This document shows positions 1-7,569 of a stretch of 21,989 bases of DNA, piece after piece. The notes beneath the pieces were generated by a model. The model had not been told where the DNA came from. It worked only from the letters and a program-made list of their open reading frames with translations, and searched no databases. Source of the stretch: Lachnospiraceae bacterium UBA5895 (GTDB lineage Bacteria; Bacillota; Clostridia; Lachnospirales; Lachnospiraceae); NCBI GenBank assembly GCA_002431915.1, contig DJEP01000054.1, positions 13,112-35,100 on the forward strand, given 5' to 3'. Position numbers and translations under genes: made by a program. The stretch's first letter is position 1, and each line of letters begins with the position of its first letter.

Positions 1-2
1 GT

Positions 3-20
3 CCTCTGCTGACGCAGAGG
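3..20 (-). terminator. Hairpin after the response regulator gene, probable terminator cut by the window edge
   Basis: A perfect 7-bp stem (CCTCTGC/GCAGAGG) with a 4-nt loop lies 20 nt beyond the stop codon of the response regulator. On the minus strand any U-tract would fall outside the window, so terminator function is inferred from position and stem only. Confidence 0.5.
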
Positions 21-40
21 GCACGCTTTCCGACTATTTT

Positions 41-739
41 TCATCCTACCTTATATCCGGTTCCCCATACCACTTTCAGGTATCTGGGCTCCTTGGGATT
101 GCTCTCGATCTTCTCACGGATGTGACGGATATGCACCGCAATGGTATTATCCGCACCGATGGCCTGCATATGCCAGATAGACTCATAGATCTGGCTGATG
201 GATAAAACCTTTCCCCGCTCCTGCACCAGCAGGCGTAAGATCTTATATTCAATGGGGGTCATCTTCACTTCACGACCGTCTACCGTTACTGTACGGTTCC
301 TGTCATTGATCTCCAGTCCATCCACCCGGTAAATCTTATCGATGTTCTCACACAGATTCACCAACTGGGTATATCTGCGAAGCTGGGATTTCACTCTGGC
401 TAACAGTTCTAACGGATTATACCCCACTGTCACATAATCATCCGCGCCGGCATTCAGTGCCATGATCTTGGCTGTCTCCGCATCCTGTGCTGAAATGATA
501 ATAATGGGGATCGTAGTCATATTACGGATGTCGTGGATCATCGCAATACCTTCTCCCCAACCCTTGCCATCCAGTTCCACATCCAGCATCAGGAGCTGGA
601 TCTCCTGTGCACGCAGCAGTTCATGTAACTGTGCTCTCCCCGTAACTGCCACCATTTTTAAGCCTTCTCCTGCCAGAAGGGAACTCATTGTCTCTATTAC
701 ACCTGTATTATTATTGTATACTGCAACCCTTTTTTCCAT
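41..739 (-). CDS. OmpR/PhoB-family response regulator with atypical receiver domain
   Basis: This is a DNA-binding response regulator of 232 aa: a receiver domain (about residues 4-120) followed by an OmpR-type winged helix (about 132-232). The likely phospho-acceptor D53 (in LLMLDVEL) and S83 are kept. The acidic pocket near the N-terminus reads YNNN instead of the usual VDDD, and the invariant lysine of the KPF motif is V105 (DDYVTVGYNP). Metal-dependent phosphorylation is therefore doubtful, and regulation may be phosphorylation-independent. I chose the ATG at 739, which has AAGG 8 nt upstream; a GTG at 748 would add three residues. No histidine kinase gene is adjacent in the window. Family is certain, the atypical mode of action is inferred. 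Confidence 0.9.
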   Translation of the reverse strand: MEKRVAVYNNNTGVIETMSSLLAGEGLKMVAVTGRAQLHELLRAQEIQLLMLDVELDGKGWGEGIAMIHDIRNMTTIPIIIISAQDAETAKIMALNAGADDYVTVGYNPLELLARVKSQLRRYTQLVNLCENIDKIYRVDGLEINDRNRTVTVDGREVKMTPIEYKILRLLVQERGKVLSISQIYESIWHMQAIGADNTIAVHIRHIREKIESNPKEPRYLKVVWGTGYKVG

Positions 740-851
740 GGTCCACACCTTCCACCTTTCGTATGGGATAAAGCCCCTCTGCCTTATCCATGTTTATCGT
801 ATCCTGTCAATGCATACTTTCTGCAACATAATTATTAAATTTCTATAAATA

Positions 852-1021
852 TTTCGTTTTGCTCTTATCCATTCATAAAAGCTTATGCTTTGCAGCCGAC
901 GCCGCTATCGCGGCTCATCTTTTATTTCATTGATAAGACGCTTCGCTCATGGAATCGTAAATACTCTGCTTTGCGTGCAAGCACTCACGCAGCTTATTTA
1001 CGATTTCATGGCAAAACGAAA
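852..1021 (-). repeat. Structured intergenic element, copy A
   Basis: An 11-bp perfect terminal inverted repeat (TTTCGTTTTGC at 852-862, GCAAAACGAAA at 1011-1021) encloses three hairpins: 878-891 (AAAGC/GCTTT), 901-914 (GCCGC/GCGGC) and a long one at 948-1010. The long hairpin has 16 bp with one mismatch, CATGGAATCGTAAATA against its complement at 995-1010, plus inner TGCGTG/CACGCA. It shares TGCAGCC (891-897), GCTCATG (945-951) and TGCAAGCA (976-983) in order with copies B and C. The rest of the gap 740-1074 holds the truA terminator and the undefined response-regulator promoter region. Strand is set by convention from the ATGAGC reading and the surrounding genes. Whether it acts as RNA or as a mobile repeat is unknown. 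Confidence 0.7.
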
Positions 1022-1051
1022 CCCTACAATTACATAGACGCAATTGTAGGG
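1022..1051 (-). terminator. Rho-independent terminator of the ysxC/AI-2E/truA unit
   Basis: A 10-bp perfect stem (CCCTACAATT at 1022-1031, AATTGTAGGG at 1042-1051) lies 23 nt after the truA stop codon. On the minus strand it is followed by TTTCGTTTTG. That U-rich tail is also the right terminal repeat of intergenic element A. Confidence 0.8.
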
Positions 1052-1074
1052 CAAAAAGTTGCAATGATTTTTCA

Positions 1075-1815
1075 TTAGGCGTAAAAAACTTCTTCCAGTA
1101 CCAGTCCTTTGGCGGGTACTAACGGTCCTGCCTTCGCTCTGTCACCGGATTTCAATACCTCCGCCACGCTCTCCGGGGTGCGGACTCCTTTCCCGACTTC
1201 GAGAAGGGTTCCTATGAGGATGCGGACCATATGGTGTAAAAATCCATTTCCGGTAAATACGAACTCCACACGGTTCTCTACCCGTTCGATCCGGATCTCA
1301 TCGATCCGGCGGACGGTGGATTTCTTACTTTTCTTCACAGAAGTAAATGCCTTGAAATCATGTTCTCCAAGCAAATACTCTGCTGCCTTTCGCATGGCAT
1401 CCAGATCTAATTCCTCCGGTTCTTCTGTCGCATAGCGTCTCCAGAACACATCCGGAACAGGACTGTTAATGATGCAATACCGATATCTCTTCCCGGTGGC
1501 ATTTAATCTGCTGTGGAACCTGGGTGCCGCCTCCGACACCTCCACCACGGCGATATCCTCCGGCAGATACCTGTTGCAATATTCCAGGATCTCCTCCGGG
1601 CTCATGGTAACTTCCGTGTGGAAATTTGCCACCTGCCCGAGGGCATGTACCCCGGCATCGGTCCTGCCGCTGGCAGAAATCTCTATGGGTTCACCACACA
1701 TTTTGGTCAGCAGTGCCTCCATTTTCCCCTGGATCGTATTGTCCGTGGAGGTCTGTTTCTGCCATCCCTGATATCTGGTTCCTTCATACTGCAGACGCAG
1801 TCGGATATTTCTCAT
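1075..1815 (-). CDS. truA: tRNA pseudouridine synthase A
   Basis: This 246-aa enzyme converts U38-U40 of the tRNA anticodon stem to pseudouridine. The catalytic aspartate motif GRTDAGVHA is present, with D53 as nucleophile, and the length is normal for the family. The N-terminus (MRNIRLRLQYEGTRYQGWQ) and the C-terminal FLHHMVRILIGTLLEVG block are typical. The gene begins only 6 nt after the AI-2E transporter stop codon, with a weak AAAGAGAT site that overlaps the end of that gene, so it is probably co-transcribed and translationally coupled. A strong terminator follows. Confidence 0.97.
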   Translation of the reverse strand: MRNIRLRLQYEGTRYQGWQKQTSTDNTIQGKMEALLTKMCGEPIEISASGRTDAGVHALGQVANFHTEVTMSPEEILEYCNRYLPEDIAVVEVSEAAPRFHSRLNATGKRYRYCIINSPVPDVFWRRYATEEPEELDLDAMRKAAEYLLGEHDFKAFTSVKKSKKSTVRRIDEIRIERVENRVEFVFTGNGFLHHMVRILIGTLLEVGKGVRTPESVAEVLKSGDRAKAGPLVPAKGLVLEEVFYA

Positions 1816-1821
1816 AATTGT

Positions 1822-3078
1822 CTATATCTCTTTCTTTATTGGAAACCTATTTTTGTCGGATGCTCTCTGCTCTGCCGCGTCCTCCGCCTCTGCCTGTCTG
1901 GTCAGTTCCTCGCTTCGTCTGCGGTCTCTCTCCTGCATCTGGCGCACCTCATCCATATCTTCCGGCTTCAGTCTGCGGAAATGATTGATTCCCGCCACCA
2001 GAATCTTCACGCTGTCCTTTGTCGTTTGGAAAGCGCCCTCCTGATACATGGTCAGGGCAATCAGTCCCACGGGCACTGCCACGATCATGCCCAAAACACT
2101 TCCTATCTTATAACCTATGTAGAGAAGGAATAATGTCGGCAGGGGAGGCATTCCCACGGAATCTCCCACTATCTTCGGCTGGATCAGCTGACGTGCCAGC
2201 TGTCCGATGCCCCAGATGATAAGCAGCCCTATGGCCATTTTATAATCCGAACTTAAGATCTTGATGATAGCCCAGGGTACCATCACCGTTCCGGTACCGA
2301 AAAACGGCAGGAAATCCAGGAAAGCGATGCCCAGTGCAATCAACAGCGAATAATCTACCTGTAATATTGCCAGACCGATGACCAGCAACAGATACATCCA
2401 GACTTCGATCTTCAGCTGTGCCTTTAAATAACCGCCCACAGCCTTCACCAGTCCGTGCTTCAGCATATAATACCAGGACAATACTTCCGCCGGGGTGTGC
2501 TTACGGAACCATGCTGCCAGCTGGTCTCTCTCCGCTACGAAGAAGTAGGAAGAAAGTAATGCCATGATGAGACCGATCAGGATCGAAGGCACCTGCTTGG
2601 CGAAATTGCCCACTGCATTAATCGTCGGAGTACCAATTTTACCTAACAGATCTCCCACATAGCTTCCGATCTGGTTCACCACATCGGTAATGCTCTGCTG
2701 TACATCCGCAGGGAAACGGTTGTAGATAACGCTCAGGTTCTGTCCGATATCAGCGAAATCATGCTCTGCGCTGTCCCAGATCTCCGGCAGTGCACCGATC
2801 AGTCCCATGATCTCATCAGCTAACTTTGCCCCTACCAGATAGAGGATCAATATCACCAGGGCGATAACCGCCACGATGACAAATGCGCTTCCCGCTTTTC
2901 GTTTGATCTTTACCTTTTCCTCAAAAAAGCGGACTAAAGGACTGGCTATCAATGCGATGATCCAGCCTGCCACAAACGGTGCGAAAAATACCAGCAATTT
3001 CGGCACCAGGAAAATGACCAGCATTAATATAATAAATGCCACACCCAGATTCACTAAGGCTTTACAATATTTCTTCAT
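1822..3078 (-). CDS. AI-2E family transporter (PerM/YtvI-like membrane protein)
   Basis: This 418-aa multi-pass membrane protein has hydrophobic segments at about 10-45, 60-90, 155-180 and several between 225 and 350, with the family's long soluble stretch between them (about 90-155). The FLDFLPFFGTGTVMVPWAI segment and the GDSVGMPPLPTLFLLYIGYKIGSVLGMI segment are diagnostic of the AI-2E exporter family, whose substrates are mostly unproven. The last 55 residues form a highly charged, cytosolic tail rich in R, E, Q and D. The start has AGG 6 nt upstream and lies 30 nt after ysxC. No specific substrate can be inferred. Confidence 0.88.
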   Translation of the reverse strand: MKKYCKALVNLGVAFIILMLVIFLVPKLLVFFAPFVAGWIIALIASPLVRFFEEKVKIKRKAGSAFVIVAVIALVILILYLVGAKLADEIMGLIGALPEIWDSAEHDFADIGQNLSVIYNRFPADVQQSITDVVNQIGSYVGDLLGKIGTPTINAVGNFAKQVPSILIGLIMALLSSYFFVAERDQLAAWFRKHTPAEVLSWYYMLKHGLVKAVGGYLKAQLKIEVWMYLLLVIGLAILQVDYSLLIALGIAFLDFLPFFGTGTVMVPWAIIKILSSDYKMAIGLLIIWGIGQLARQLIQPKIVGDSVGMPPLPTLFLLYIGYKIGSVLGMIVAVPVGLIALTMYQEGAFQTTKDSVKILVAGINHFRRLKPEDMDEVRQMQERDRRRSEELTRQAEAEDAAEQRASDKNRFPIKKEI

Positions 3079-3108
3079 ATTTTCCTACGTCCTCACGCTT
3101 TCTGACGA

Positions 3109-3714
3109 CTATTCCTGTACAGGATTCTCCGCTGCCAGCACTCCGTCCAGGATCTCATAGATCTCTTCTCTGCCCTGCTTGGTCTGTGCGGAATAAGGAA
3201 CTATCTTCGTATCCGCCCCCGCCTGCAGAGTAGTGCGGATCAGCTTCACCTGCTTCTGAATCTGACTGCGGTTGATCTTGTCCAGTTTGGTGGCAATGAT
3301 GATGGGATCGTAACCGTTACGACGGATCCAGTCATACATGATCCGGTCATTCTCCGACGGTGCATGCCGGATATCGATCAGTAAAAACACCAGCTTTAAC
3401 TGTTTGGACCTGTGCAGATAATCTTCAATCATCTTGCCCCACTGTGCCTTCACATTCTCATTTGCCTGTGCATAACCGTAACCCGGCAGATCCACGAAAT
3501 AGATCTCATCATTAATGTTGTAGTAATTGATGGTCTGGGTCTTACCCGGCTGGGCACTGGTCCTTGCCAGGGATTTCCGGTTCATCAGACCGTTGATCAG
3601 AGAGGATTTCCCCACATTACTTTTCCCTGCAAATGCCACCTCGGGATGTATATTTTCCGGAAGCTTACTGGTAATACCGCAGACCGTTTCCAGACTCACA
3701 TTCTTTATAATCAT
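3109..3714 (-). CDS. ysxC: Ribosome biogenesis GTP-binding protein YsxC/EngB
   Basis: This is a 201-aa TRAFAC-class GTPase needed for 50S subunit assembly. The P-loop GKSNVGKS is at residues 30-37, the G3 motif is DLPGYGYA, the G4 motif is TKLDK and the G5 region is YSAQTKQG. Length is normal. An AAAGG sits 7 nt before the ATG. It lies directly downstream of clpX, as in many Firmicutes, but a hairpin terminator in the 70-nt gap suggests that ysxC expression depends partly on read-through or its own promoter. Confidence 0.96.
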   Translation of the reverse strand: MIIKNVSLETVCGITSKLPENIHPEVAFAGKSNVGKSSLINGLMNRKSLARTSAQPGKTQTINYYNINDEIYFVDLPGYGYAQANENVKAQWGKMIEDYLHRSKQLKLVFLLIDIRHAPSENDRIMYDWIRRNGYDPIIIATKLDKINRSQIQKQVKLIRTTLQAGADTKIVPYSAQTKQGREEIYEILDGVLAAENPVQE

Positions 3715-3750
3715 AAAAATACCTTTTTCTTTCTGGTTTTTTGCACAAAA

Positions 3751-3778
3751 CGCTGCCCTGTGTCACCACAAGGCAGCG
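3751..3778 (-). terminator. Terminator or attenuator between clpX and ysxC
   Basis: The stem CGCTGCC/GGCAGCG is extended by TGTG/CACA past a single C-A mismatch, with a 4-nt loop. It begins 6 nt after the clpX stop codon. On the minus strand it is followed by TTTTGTGC, a moderate U-tract, so partial read-through into ysxC is plausible. Confidence 0.7.
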
Positions 3779-3784
3779 CCCGGA

Positions 3785-5047
3785 TTATTTTGCTCTCTTC
3801 AGAGAATCTTCGTGTATGGTGAGGGGCTCGCTCTCTCCATCCACCGCAGCCTTGGTGACAACACATTCTTCAATGGTGTCATCCGAAGGGATCTCATACA
3901 TGGTATCCATCATTACGGATTCCATAATGGAGCGTAAGCCTCTGGCACCGGTCTTGCGTTCCAACGCCTTGTCTGCGATTGCCTCAATGGCATCCTGCTC
4001 AAAGTCTAACTTTACATTGTCCATCTGGAACAGCTTCTGGTACTGTTTGACCAGAGCGTTCTTCGGCTCCTGAAGGATACGGATCAGGGTCTCTCTGTCC
4101 AGTCCTCTTAAGGAGACACAGATAGGCACACGTCCTACGAACTCAGGGATCAGACCGAACTTCACCAGATCGTGAGGAGTTACCTCCTGTAACAGTTCGC
4201 TGATGTCCTTGTCTTCTCTTCTGCCCAGTTCGGTGTTGAAACCGATGGCCTTGCGGTCCAGTCTGGATTCCACGATCTTCTCCAGTCCGTCGAAAGCACC
4301 ACCACAGATAAACAGAATGTTGGTGGTGTCGATCTGGATCAGCTCCTGATGAGGATGCTTTCTGCCTCCCTGGGGAGGTACGCTTGCCACGGTACCCTCG
4401 ATAATTTTTAACAGTGCCTGCTGTACGCCTTCACCGGAGACATCACGGGTAATGGAGACATTCTCGCTCTTCTTCGTGATCTTATCAATCTCATCAATAT
4501 ATACGATACCGTACTGTGCACGTTCCACATCATAGTCCGCTGCCTGGATCAGCTTTAACAGAATGTTCTCCACATCCTCACCCACATAACCGGCTTCGGT
4601 CAGTGTGGTGGCATCCGCTATGGCAAACGGTACATTAATGATCTTGGCCAGTGTCTGGGCCAGATAAGTCTTACCGGAACCGGTAGGACCTACCATGATA
4701 ATATTACTCTTCTGCAGCTCCACATCGTTCAGATCCTTGGGAGCCGTTACTCTCTTGTAATGGTTGTACACCGCAACGGAGAGGACCTTTTTTGCCTCCT
4801 CCTGTCCGATGACGTATTCATCCAGGAAGTTCTTGATCTCCTTGGGTTTCAGAAGGTTAATGTCGGGACTCGCGGTCTCTTCCACTTCTTCGTCTTCCAG
4901 TTCCTCCTCCAGGATGTCTGCGCAGATGTCTACGCACTCATCACAGATATATACCCCGGCAGGTCCCGCGATCAGCTTGCGGACCTGACTCTGGGTCTTG
5001 TTACAAAATGAACATCTAATGTCATTTCCGGAATTTTTTCCTGCCAT
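3785..5047 (-). CDS. clpX: ATP-dependent Clp protease ATP-binding subunit ClpX
   Basis: This 420-aa AAA+ unfoldase recognises substrates and feeds them to ClpP. The N-terminal zinc-binding domain has cysteines 12, 15, 35 and 38. Walker A GPTGSGKT is at 120-127, pore loop GYVG at 153-156, Walker B around D185-E186, the second pore loop GGRKHPH at 227-233, and the ClpP-docking IGF loop at 268-270, so it is complete. The start is ATG with AGGAG 8 nt upstream. It lies 18 nt after clpP, in the usual clpP-clpX order. Confidence 0.98.
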   Translation of the reverse strand: MAGKNSGNDIRCSFCNKTQSQVRKLIAGPAGVYICDECVDICADILEEELEDEEVEETASPDINLLKPKEIKNFLDEYVIGQEEAKKVLSVAVYNHYKRVTAPKDLNDVELQKSNIIMVGPTGSGKTYLAQTLAKIINVPFAIADATTLTEAGYVGEDVENILLKLIQAADYDVERAQYGIVYIDEIDKITKKSENVSITRDVSGEGVQQALLKIIEGTVASVPPQGGRKHPHQELIQIDTTNILFICGGAFDGLEKIVESRLDRKAIGFNTELGRREDKDISELLQEVTPHDLVKFGLIPEFVGRVPICVSLRGLDRETLIRILQEPKNALVKQYQKLFQMDNVKLDFEQDAIEAIADKALERKTGARGLRSIMESVMMDTMYEIPSDDTIEECVVTKAAVDGESEPLTIHEDSLKRAK

Positions 5048-5065
5048 TATTATACTCCTGTTGTT

Positions 5066-5653
5066 TTATGCCTCGTGGAAGGTGATCACCTTATCGATCA
5101 GACCGTACTCACAAGCTTCCTCAGCGCTCTTCCAGTTATCTCTCTCGGTGTCTGCGCAGATGGTCTCATAATCCTTACCGGTGTTCTCAGCCAGCATACG
5201 GTTCAGCTTCTCCTTGGTACGAAGGATATGCTTTGCTGCAATTTCGATCTCGGTGGCCTGACCCTGTGTACCGCCCAGAGGCTGATGAATCATAATCTCT
5301 GCGTTGGGCAGCGCGAAACGCTTGCCCTTGGCACCTCCTGCCAGAAGGAAAGCTCCCATGCTGGCTGCCATGCCGATACATACGGTAGATACATCGCACT
5401 TGATATATTTCATGGTATCGTAAATTGCCATACCTGCGGTAACGCTTCCGCCCGGGCTGTTGATATACAAATGGATATCCTTATCGGGATCCTCTGCTTC
5501 CAGGAACAGTAACTGTGCCACGATAATGCTGGCAGAAGTCTCGTTCACTTCCTCACCCAGAAAAATGATTCTGTCCTTCAACAATCTGGAATAAATATCA
5601 TAAGACCGCTCACCTTTGCTGGTCTGTTCAATGACGTAAGGTACTAAACTCAT
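5066..5653 (-). CDS. clpP: ATP-dependent Clp protease proteolytic subunit ClpP
   Basis: This 195-aa serine peptidase forms the tetradecameric proteolytic chamber used by ClpX. The catalytic triad is visible: S98 in GMAASMGA, H123 in MIHQPLGG and D172 in TERDNW. Length is standard. Its ATG has GGAGG 9 nt upstream, and a good sigma-A type promoter lies about 40 nt upstream. It is the first gene of the clpP-clpX unit. No CtsR or CIRCE operator was recognised in the upstream region. Confidence 0.98.
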   Translation of the reverse strand: MSLVPYVIEQTSKGERSYDIYSRLLKDRIIFLGEEVNETSASIIVAQLLFLEAEDPDKDIHLYINSPGGSVTAGMAIYDTMKYIKCDVSTVCIGMAASMGAFLLAGGAKGKRFALPNAEIMIHQPLGGTQGQATEIEIAAKHILRTKEKLNRMLAENTGKDYETICADTERDNWKSAEEACEYGLIDKVITFHEA

Positions 5654-5689
5654 ATTCTAAAACCTCCATTGCTTCTGATTAATACTACT

Positions 5690-5718
5690 ATCGTATCCTA
5701 CTTAGTAAGCTTTTTCAA
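5690..5718 (-). promoter_or_regulatory. Sigma-A type promoter of clpP
   Basis: On the minus strand TTGAAA (5713-5718) is followed after exactly 17 nt by TACGAT (5690-5695). It sits 37 nt before the clpP start codon, between the trigger factor terminator and the gene. Confidence 0.65.
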
Positions 5719-5781
5719 CGAGATTCCGAAGATTTAATAAAAATTTAGGAACTTTTAAATCTTACATTTTAAATCTTAAAA

Positions 5782-5809
5782 AGAAAGCGGACCTGGCAGT
5801 CCGCTTTCT
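5782..5809 (-). terminator. Rho-independent terminator of trigger factor
   Basis: An 11-bp perfect stem (AGAAAGCGGAC/GTCCGCTTTCT) with a 6-nt loop lies 25 nt after the tig stop codon. On the minus strand the T-rich run TTTCTTTTTAAG follows. Confidence 0.88.
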
Positions 5810-5834
5810 CTTCGTATCGTATCTTCAGGCAAAT

Positions 5835-7184
5835 TTATGCTTCTTCCGGCTGCTCTTCTGCTGCCTTTTCCTTCTTGGTGGTCTTCTTGGCTGCAGCCTT
5901 TGCTTCCTTAGCGTTGTCTACGATGAAGTCAGCTGCCTTTCTTACGCAGATATCTTCCTTCACCTGCTTAGCGCCCTGTTCACCCAGGAGTTCTTTTACC
6001 TTGTCAGCTTCCATCTGGTAAGCTTCTGCAATTGCTTTGATCTCAGCTTCGAAATCTTCCTCGGAAGCTTCCATCTTCTCAGCGGCTGCTACAGCTTCCA
6101 GTACCAGACGGGACTGGATTCTCTTCAGAGCTTCGGGCTTCAGCTGCTCCATCATAGCCTGAGCGGTCAGACCGGTGAACTGCATGTACTGCTCCAGAGT
6201 AAGACCCTGTGCCTGAATTCTCTGTGCAAAGTTCTCTAACAGCTGTCTCTGCTGGGTCTCGATCATTGCATCGGGAATCTCCATCTTGGCATCCTCAATA
6301 ACAGCTTCCAGAACTGCCTCTTCCTTAGCGATCTTAGCTTCTTCTTCCTTCTTGGAAGTCAGCTTCTTCTGTACATCGTCTCTATACTCAGCCATGGTAT
6401 CGAAATCGGATACTTCGCTTGCGAACTCGTCATCCAGATCAGGAAGCTGCTTCTCCTTGATCTCCTTAACGGTGCACTTGAATACTGCCGGCTTACCAGC
6501 CAGCTCAGCTGCATGATAATCTTCGGGGAAGGTTACGTTTACTTCGGTCTCCTTATTTAATTCAGCACCAACCAGTGCCTCTTCAAATCCGGGAATGAAG
6601 GAACCGGAACCAATGGTCAGAGGATAATTCTCTCCCTTGCCGCCTTCAAATGCAGCGCCGTCTACAAAACCTTCAAAATCGATAACGGTCATATCGCCGT
6701 CCTTAACAGCGCGGTCTTCTACGCTGATGGTTCTTGCATTGCTCTCGCGCTCTTTGTTGATCTCAGCATCAACTTCTTCATCGGTCACCTTGATCTCGGT
6801 CTTGTCAACCTTCACACCCTTGTACTTGCCAAGAGTAACTTCCGGCTTCAGAGCAACCTCTGCGGTGAAGATGAAAGGCTTGCCAGCCTCTAACTGGGTC
6901 ACATCGATCTTCGGAGAAGATACGATCTGCTCCTCACACTCTTCCAGAGCCTTATCGTAAGCATCGGGGATCAGTGCATTTGCAGCATCTTCATAGAATA
7001 CGGACTTGCCGTACATCTGCTCGATCATCTTACGGGGAGCCTTGCCCTTACGGAAACCGGGGATGCTGATCTTGTTCTTATTCTTCTGGTAAGCACCTTC
7101 GATTGCCTTCTCCAGTTCTTCAGCAGATACTTCGATGGTCAGCTTTGCCATGTTTTTCTCTAACTTTTCAACCTGTAAACTCAT
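5835..7184 (-). CDS. tig: Trigger factor, ribosome-associated chaperone and peptidyl-prolyl isomerase
   Basis: This 449-aa protein has the expected three parts: an N-terminal ribosome-binding domain (the signature GFRKGKAPRKMIEQMYG is near residues 43-59), an FKBP-type isomerase domain (about 150-245, with VIDFEGFVDG and FIPGFEEAL), and a long helical C-terminal chaperone domain. The tail is a low-complexity lysine/glutamate/alanine stretch. AAGGAGG lies 10 nt before the ATG. It is flanked by its own promoter and terminator, so it appears monocistronic, next to clpP-clpX as commonly seen. Confidence 0.98.
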   Translation of the reverse strand: MSLQVEKLEKNMAKLTIEVSAEELEKAIEGAYQKNKNKISIPGFRKGKAPRKMIEQMYGKSVFYEDAANALIPDAYDKALEECEEQIVSSPKIDVTQLEAGKPFIFTAEVALKPEVTLGKYKGVKVDKTEIKVTDEEVDAEINKERESNARTISVEDRAVKDGDMTVIDFEGFVDGAAFEGGKGENYPLTIGSGSFIPGFEEALVGAELNKETEVNVTFPEDYHAAELAGKPAVFKCTVKEIKEKQLPDLDDEFASEVSDFDTMAEYRDDVQKKLTSKKEEEAKIAKEEAVLEAVIEDAKMEIPDAMIETQQRQLLENFAQRIQAQGLTLEQYMQFTGLTAQAMMEQLKPEALKRIQSRLVLEAVAAAEKMEASEEDFEAEIKAIAEAYQMEADKVKELLGEQGAKQVKEDICVRKAADFIVDNAKEAKAAAKKTTKKEKAAEEQPEEA

Positions 7185-7242
7185 TATAACATTTCCTCCT
7201 TTATACCCTTGCGGGTCTGTATCCAGTCGCAGTCATTTTGCA

Positions 7243-7271
7243 ATTATAGCATAAGTTGGAGGAATTGACAA
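7243..7271 (-). promoter_or_regulatory. Strong sigma-A type promoter of tig
   Basis: On the minus strand TTGTCA (7266-7271) is separated by 17 nt from a perfect TATAAT (7243-7248), about 59 nt upstream of the tig start codon. Confidence 0.85.
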
Positions 7272-7290
7272 CCATTTTATTTGGGGGCTT

Positions 7291-7569
7291 TCAGGGGGCT
7301 TTCTGCGTATCCGGAGCATAGAGACACTTGGTGCTGACGCCGGGGATCATTCCCAGCTTTCCGGACAGGGCACTGACCTTTTCCTGCGGGGCATCCATGA
7401 CCACACTGATGATGTTCATCTGCTTCTCATGATAAGGTATCCCCATTCTTCCGATAATATATTCTCCGTATTCATGCAAAAGACCGTTGATCCGGCCTGC
7501 TGCCTCCGTTTTCTCCACGATAATGCCTACCAGAGTCACTCTTGTGTTTTCCGTATCTTTTCCCATCAT
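7291..7569 (-). CDS. TM1266-type putative iron-only hydrogenase system regulator (ACT-like fold)
   Basis: This 92-aa protein matches the pattern of the small ACT/ferredoxin-like family often encoded with [FeFe]-hydrogenase maturation genes: an N-terminal VGIIVE strand, INGLLHEYGEYIIGRMGIPY, NIISVVMDAP, and the diagnostic ALSGKLGMIPGVSTK. Its function is only inferred by association in the literature. The start chosen is the ATG at 7569 (a second ATG at 7566 is equally good), which overlaps the TGA of the upstream ABC gene as TGATG and is preceded by AAGGGAG, so translation is coupled. The reading frame is open upstream to 7608, but that would run inside the ABC gene. No hydrogenase genes occur in the window. 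Confidence 0.85.
   Translation of the reverse strand: MMGKDTENTRVTLVGIIVEKTEAAGRINGLLHEYGEYIIGRMGIPYHEKQMNIISVVMDAPQEKVSALSGKLGMIPGVSTKCLYAPDTQKAP

Noticed and set aside
890..1078. 62-codon plus-strand open frame
   Set aside because: It runs through the hairpins and terminator of element A, has no ribosome binding site and encodes nothing recognisable.
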